Source of the DNA: Diphasiastrum complanatum
Lineage: Eukaryota > Streptophyta > Lycopodiopsida > Lycopodiales > Lycopodiaceae
Direction: 5' to 3'
DNA: 64,000 nt
NCBI GenBank assembly: GCA_029204225.1
Contig: CM055113.1
Coordinates: forward strand, 10,316,364-10,380,363
Shown here: in pieces, positions 63,261 to 64,000 of the stretch
How the letters are laid out: each line of letters begins with the position of its first letter
Numbering within the stretch: the first letter of the stretch is position 1
Notes under the pieces: model-generated
What the model was told of the DNA's origin: nothing
The model's database searches: none
The model's input: the letters and a program-made list of their open reading frames with translations, nothing else
Translations under genes and position numbers: made by a program

Positions 63261-64000
63261 AACTAAGACGACTAGAGCTTCACCAAATTTTTGAGGCTCT
63301 TGATTGACAGATAATGCGTCTCCCATGATGGTTATTTCTTGATGAACAAAATTCCTTGTATGGTTTCAGAAATTGGTTATGGTGTCAAGGAATGTGGTGG
63401 TAGGTTTAGGCTGTGTTAGCAATTAATATGTACATTTGCAATAATTTCTATCCGTACAAATTTGTTGTGCTTGTATACATCGATGATGTTTATGTCCATG
63501 AATGGACTCCTGATTTCATAGTGAGATCTACAACCCTCTTCATATTCACAATATACATTTATTTTTTGGATCGATTTTTGTTTATAAAGAAACATTAAGT
63601 ATGAGAAGTCGTCTTCACTATTCCATTCCCAAAGTTGTTTGGAGTCAACTGTACAATCTAAGATGATAGTGTCCCATATGAAGTTATATACACTGGAATT
63701 TATAATCTTTGGGAGTGATTGGAGTAACTTTATCTCCCAAATTCTGAATTCCAAACTTCGTTTGGCCATGTGCTGAGTACAAATGTCCTGCAAAAGGAAG
63801 AAAAAAAATTGGTATTATACTCTGTACAATGTACGGTTCTGTCTACACATAGTATGGTTTTAATATTTTCAATGTGTATGCGAGTTTTGAACAAGTCTCC
63901 TCCTATTTCAGCCAACTTAGATGTGTTGTTATCATACAACTTCTTTATCACATATGGCCCAGTCTAATGCATGCCAAATTTTTGAGGCATTAGCTCATGC
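63261..64000. other. Coding-like but unidentified end of window
   Basis: Two minus-strand frames (63951-63730 with EIGGDLFKTRIHIENIKTIL; 63793-63416 with MDINIIDVYKHNKFVRIEII) are open, without recognised motifs. They may be the upstream part of gypsy element 4 or something else. The region continues past the window edge. Confidence 0.2.

Overview
The window looks like intergenic, transposon-rich DNA of a land plant nuclear genome. I favour a seed-free plant (fern, lycophyte or bryophyte), but the exact group cannot be read from the sequence. The reasons are many decayed Ty1/copia and Ty3/gypsy fragments, primer-binding sites of the plant tRNA-Met type (TGGTATCAGAGC), spliceosomal-type intron borders, long GA and GT microsatellites, and one intact plant-type glyoxal oxidase-like gene without introns. 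Nothing resembles a bacterial operon, CRISPR array or rRNA.

Layout. 0.6-4.5 kb: copy A of a long non-coding repeat (copy B is at 39.6-44.2 kb), then degenerate TTTTCGA and CATCCGA tracts. 4.8-6.3 kb: another dispersed repeat, shared with 48.6-49.8 kb partly in direct and partly in inverted orientation. 6.3-10.8 kb: two truncated minus-strand copia elements, one with a 704-bp LTR bounded by TGAT/ATCA. 10.9-12.3 kb: repeats carrying the palindrome CGACA(C/G)TGTCG. 12.7-15.8 kb: gypsy gag-protease joined by deletion to a polypurine tract and 3' LTR. 15.9-18.8 kb: copia RNase H and integrase scraps. 19.5-22.0 kb: a gypsy pol remnant interrupted by a solo LTR. 22.7-23.9 kb: an LTR promoter, a GACTCGCC minisatellite and an unidentified decayed ORF. 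23.9-26.9 kb: AT-rich DNA with no recognisable gene.

27.5-33.3 kb is the unusual part. It holds decayed but clearly coding-like sequence that is not a recognisable retroelement, including a divergent histone H3 gene with an approximately 120-residue C-terminal extension. Over 729 bp this H3 has no frameshift, only three nonsense codons. It is transcribed away from an unidentified acidic-protein gene. Between them is a roughly symmetrical bidirectional promoter with TATA boxes facing outward, seven CACGTG boxes in 237 bp, and about nine copies, in both orientations, of a 20-bp motif (consensus near GCGCTTGAGAGCGATATTG).

33.5-63.5 kb: a further solo-type LTR, GT repeats, a 360-bp satellite (about four units), a possible Raf-like kinase fragment, repeat copy B, more microsatellites, a gypsy gag, telomere-like minisatellite, a hairpin, the glyoxal oxidase-like gene (53.6-55.2 kb, minus strand, with TATA box and AATAAA), an internally deleted copia whose gag, protease and integrase remnants stay in one open frame, and a gypsy RNase H/integrase scrap.

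The only gene I believe is intact and likely expressed is the glyoxal oxidase-like one. Everything else coding is decayed. All identifications were made by eye, without database searches.
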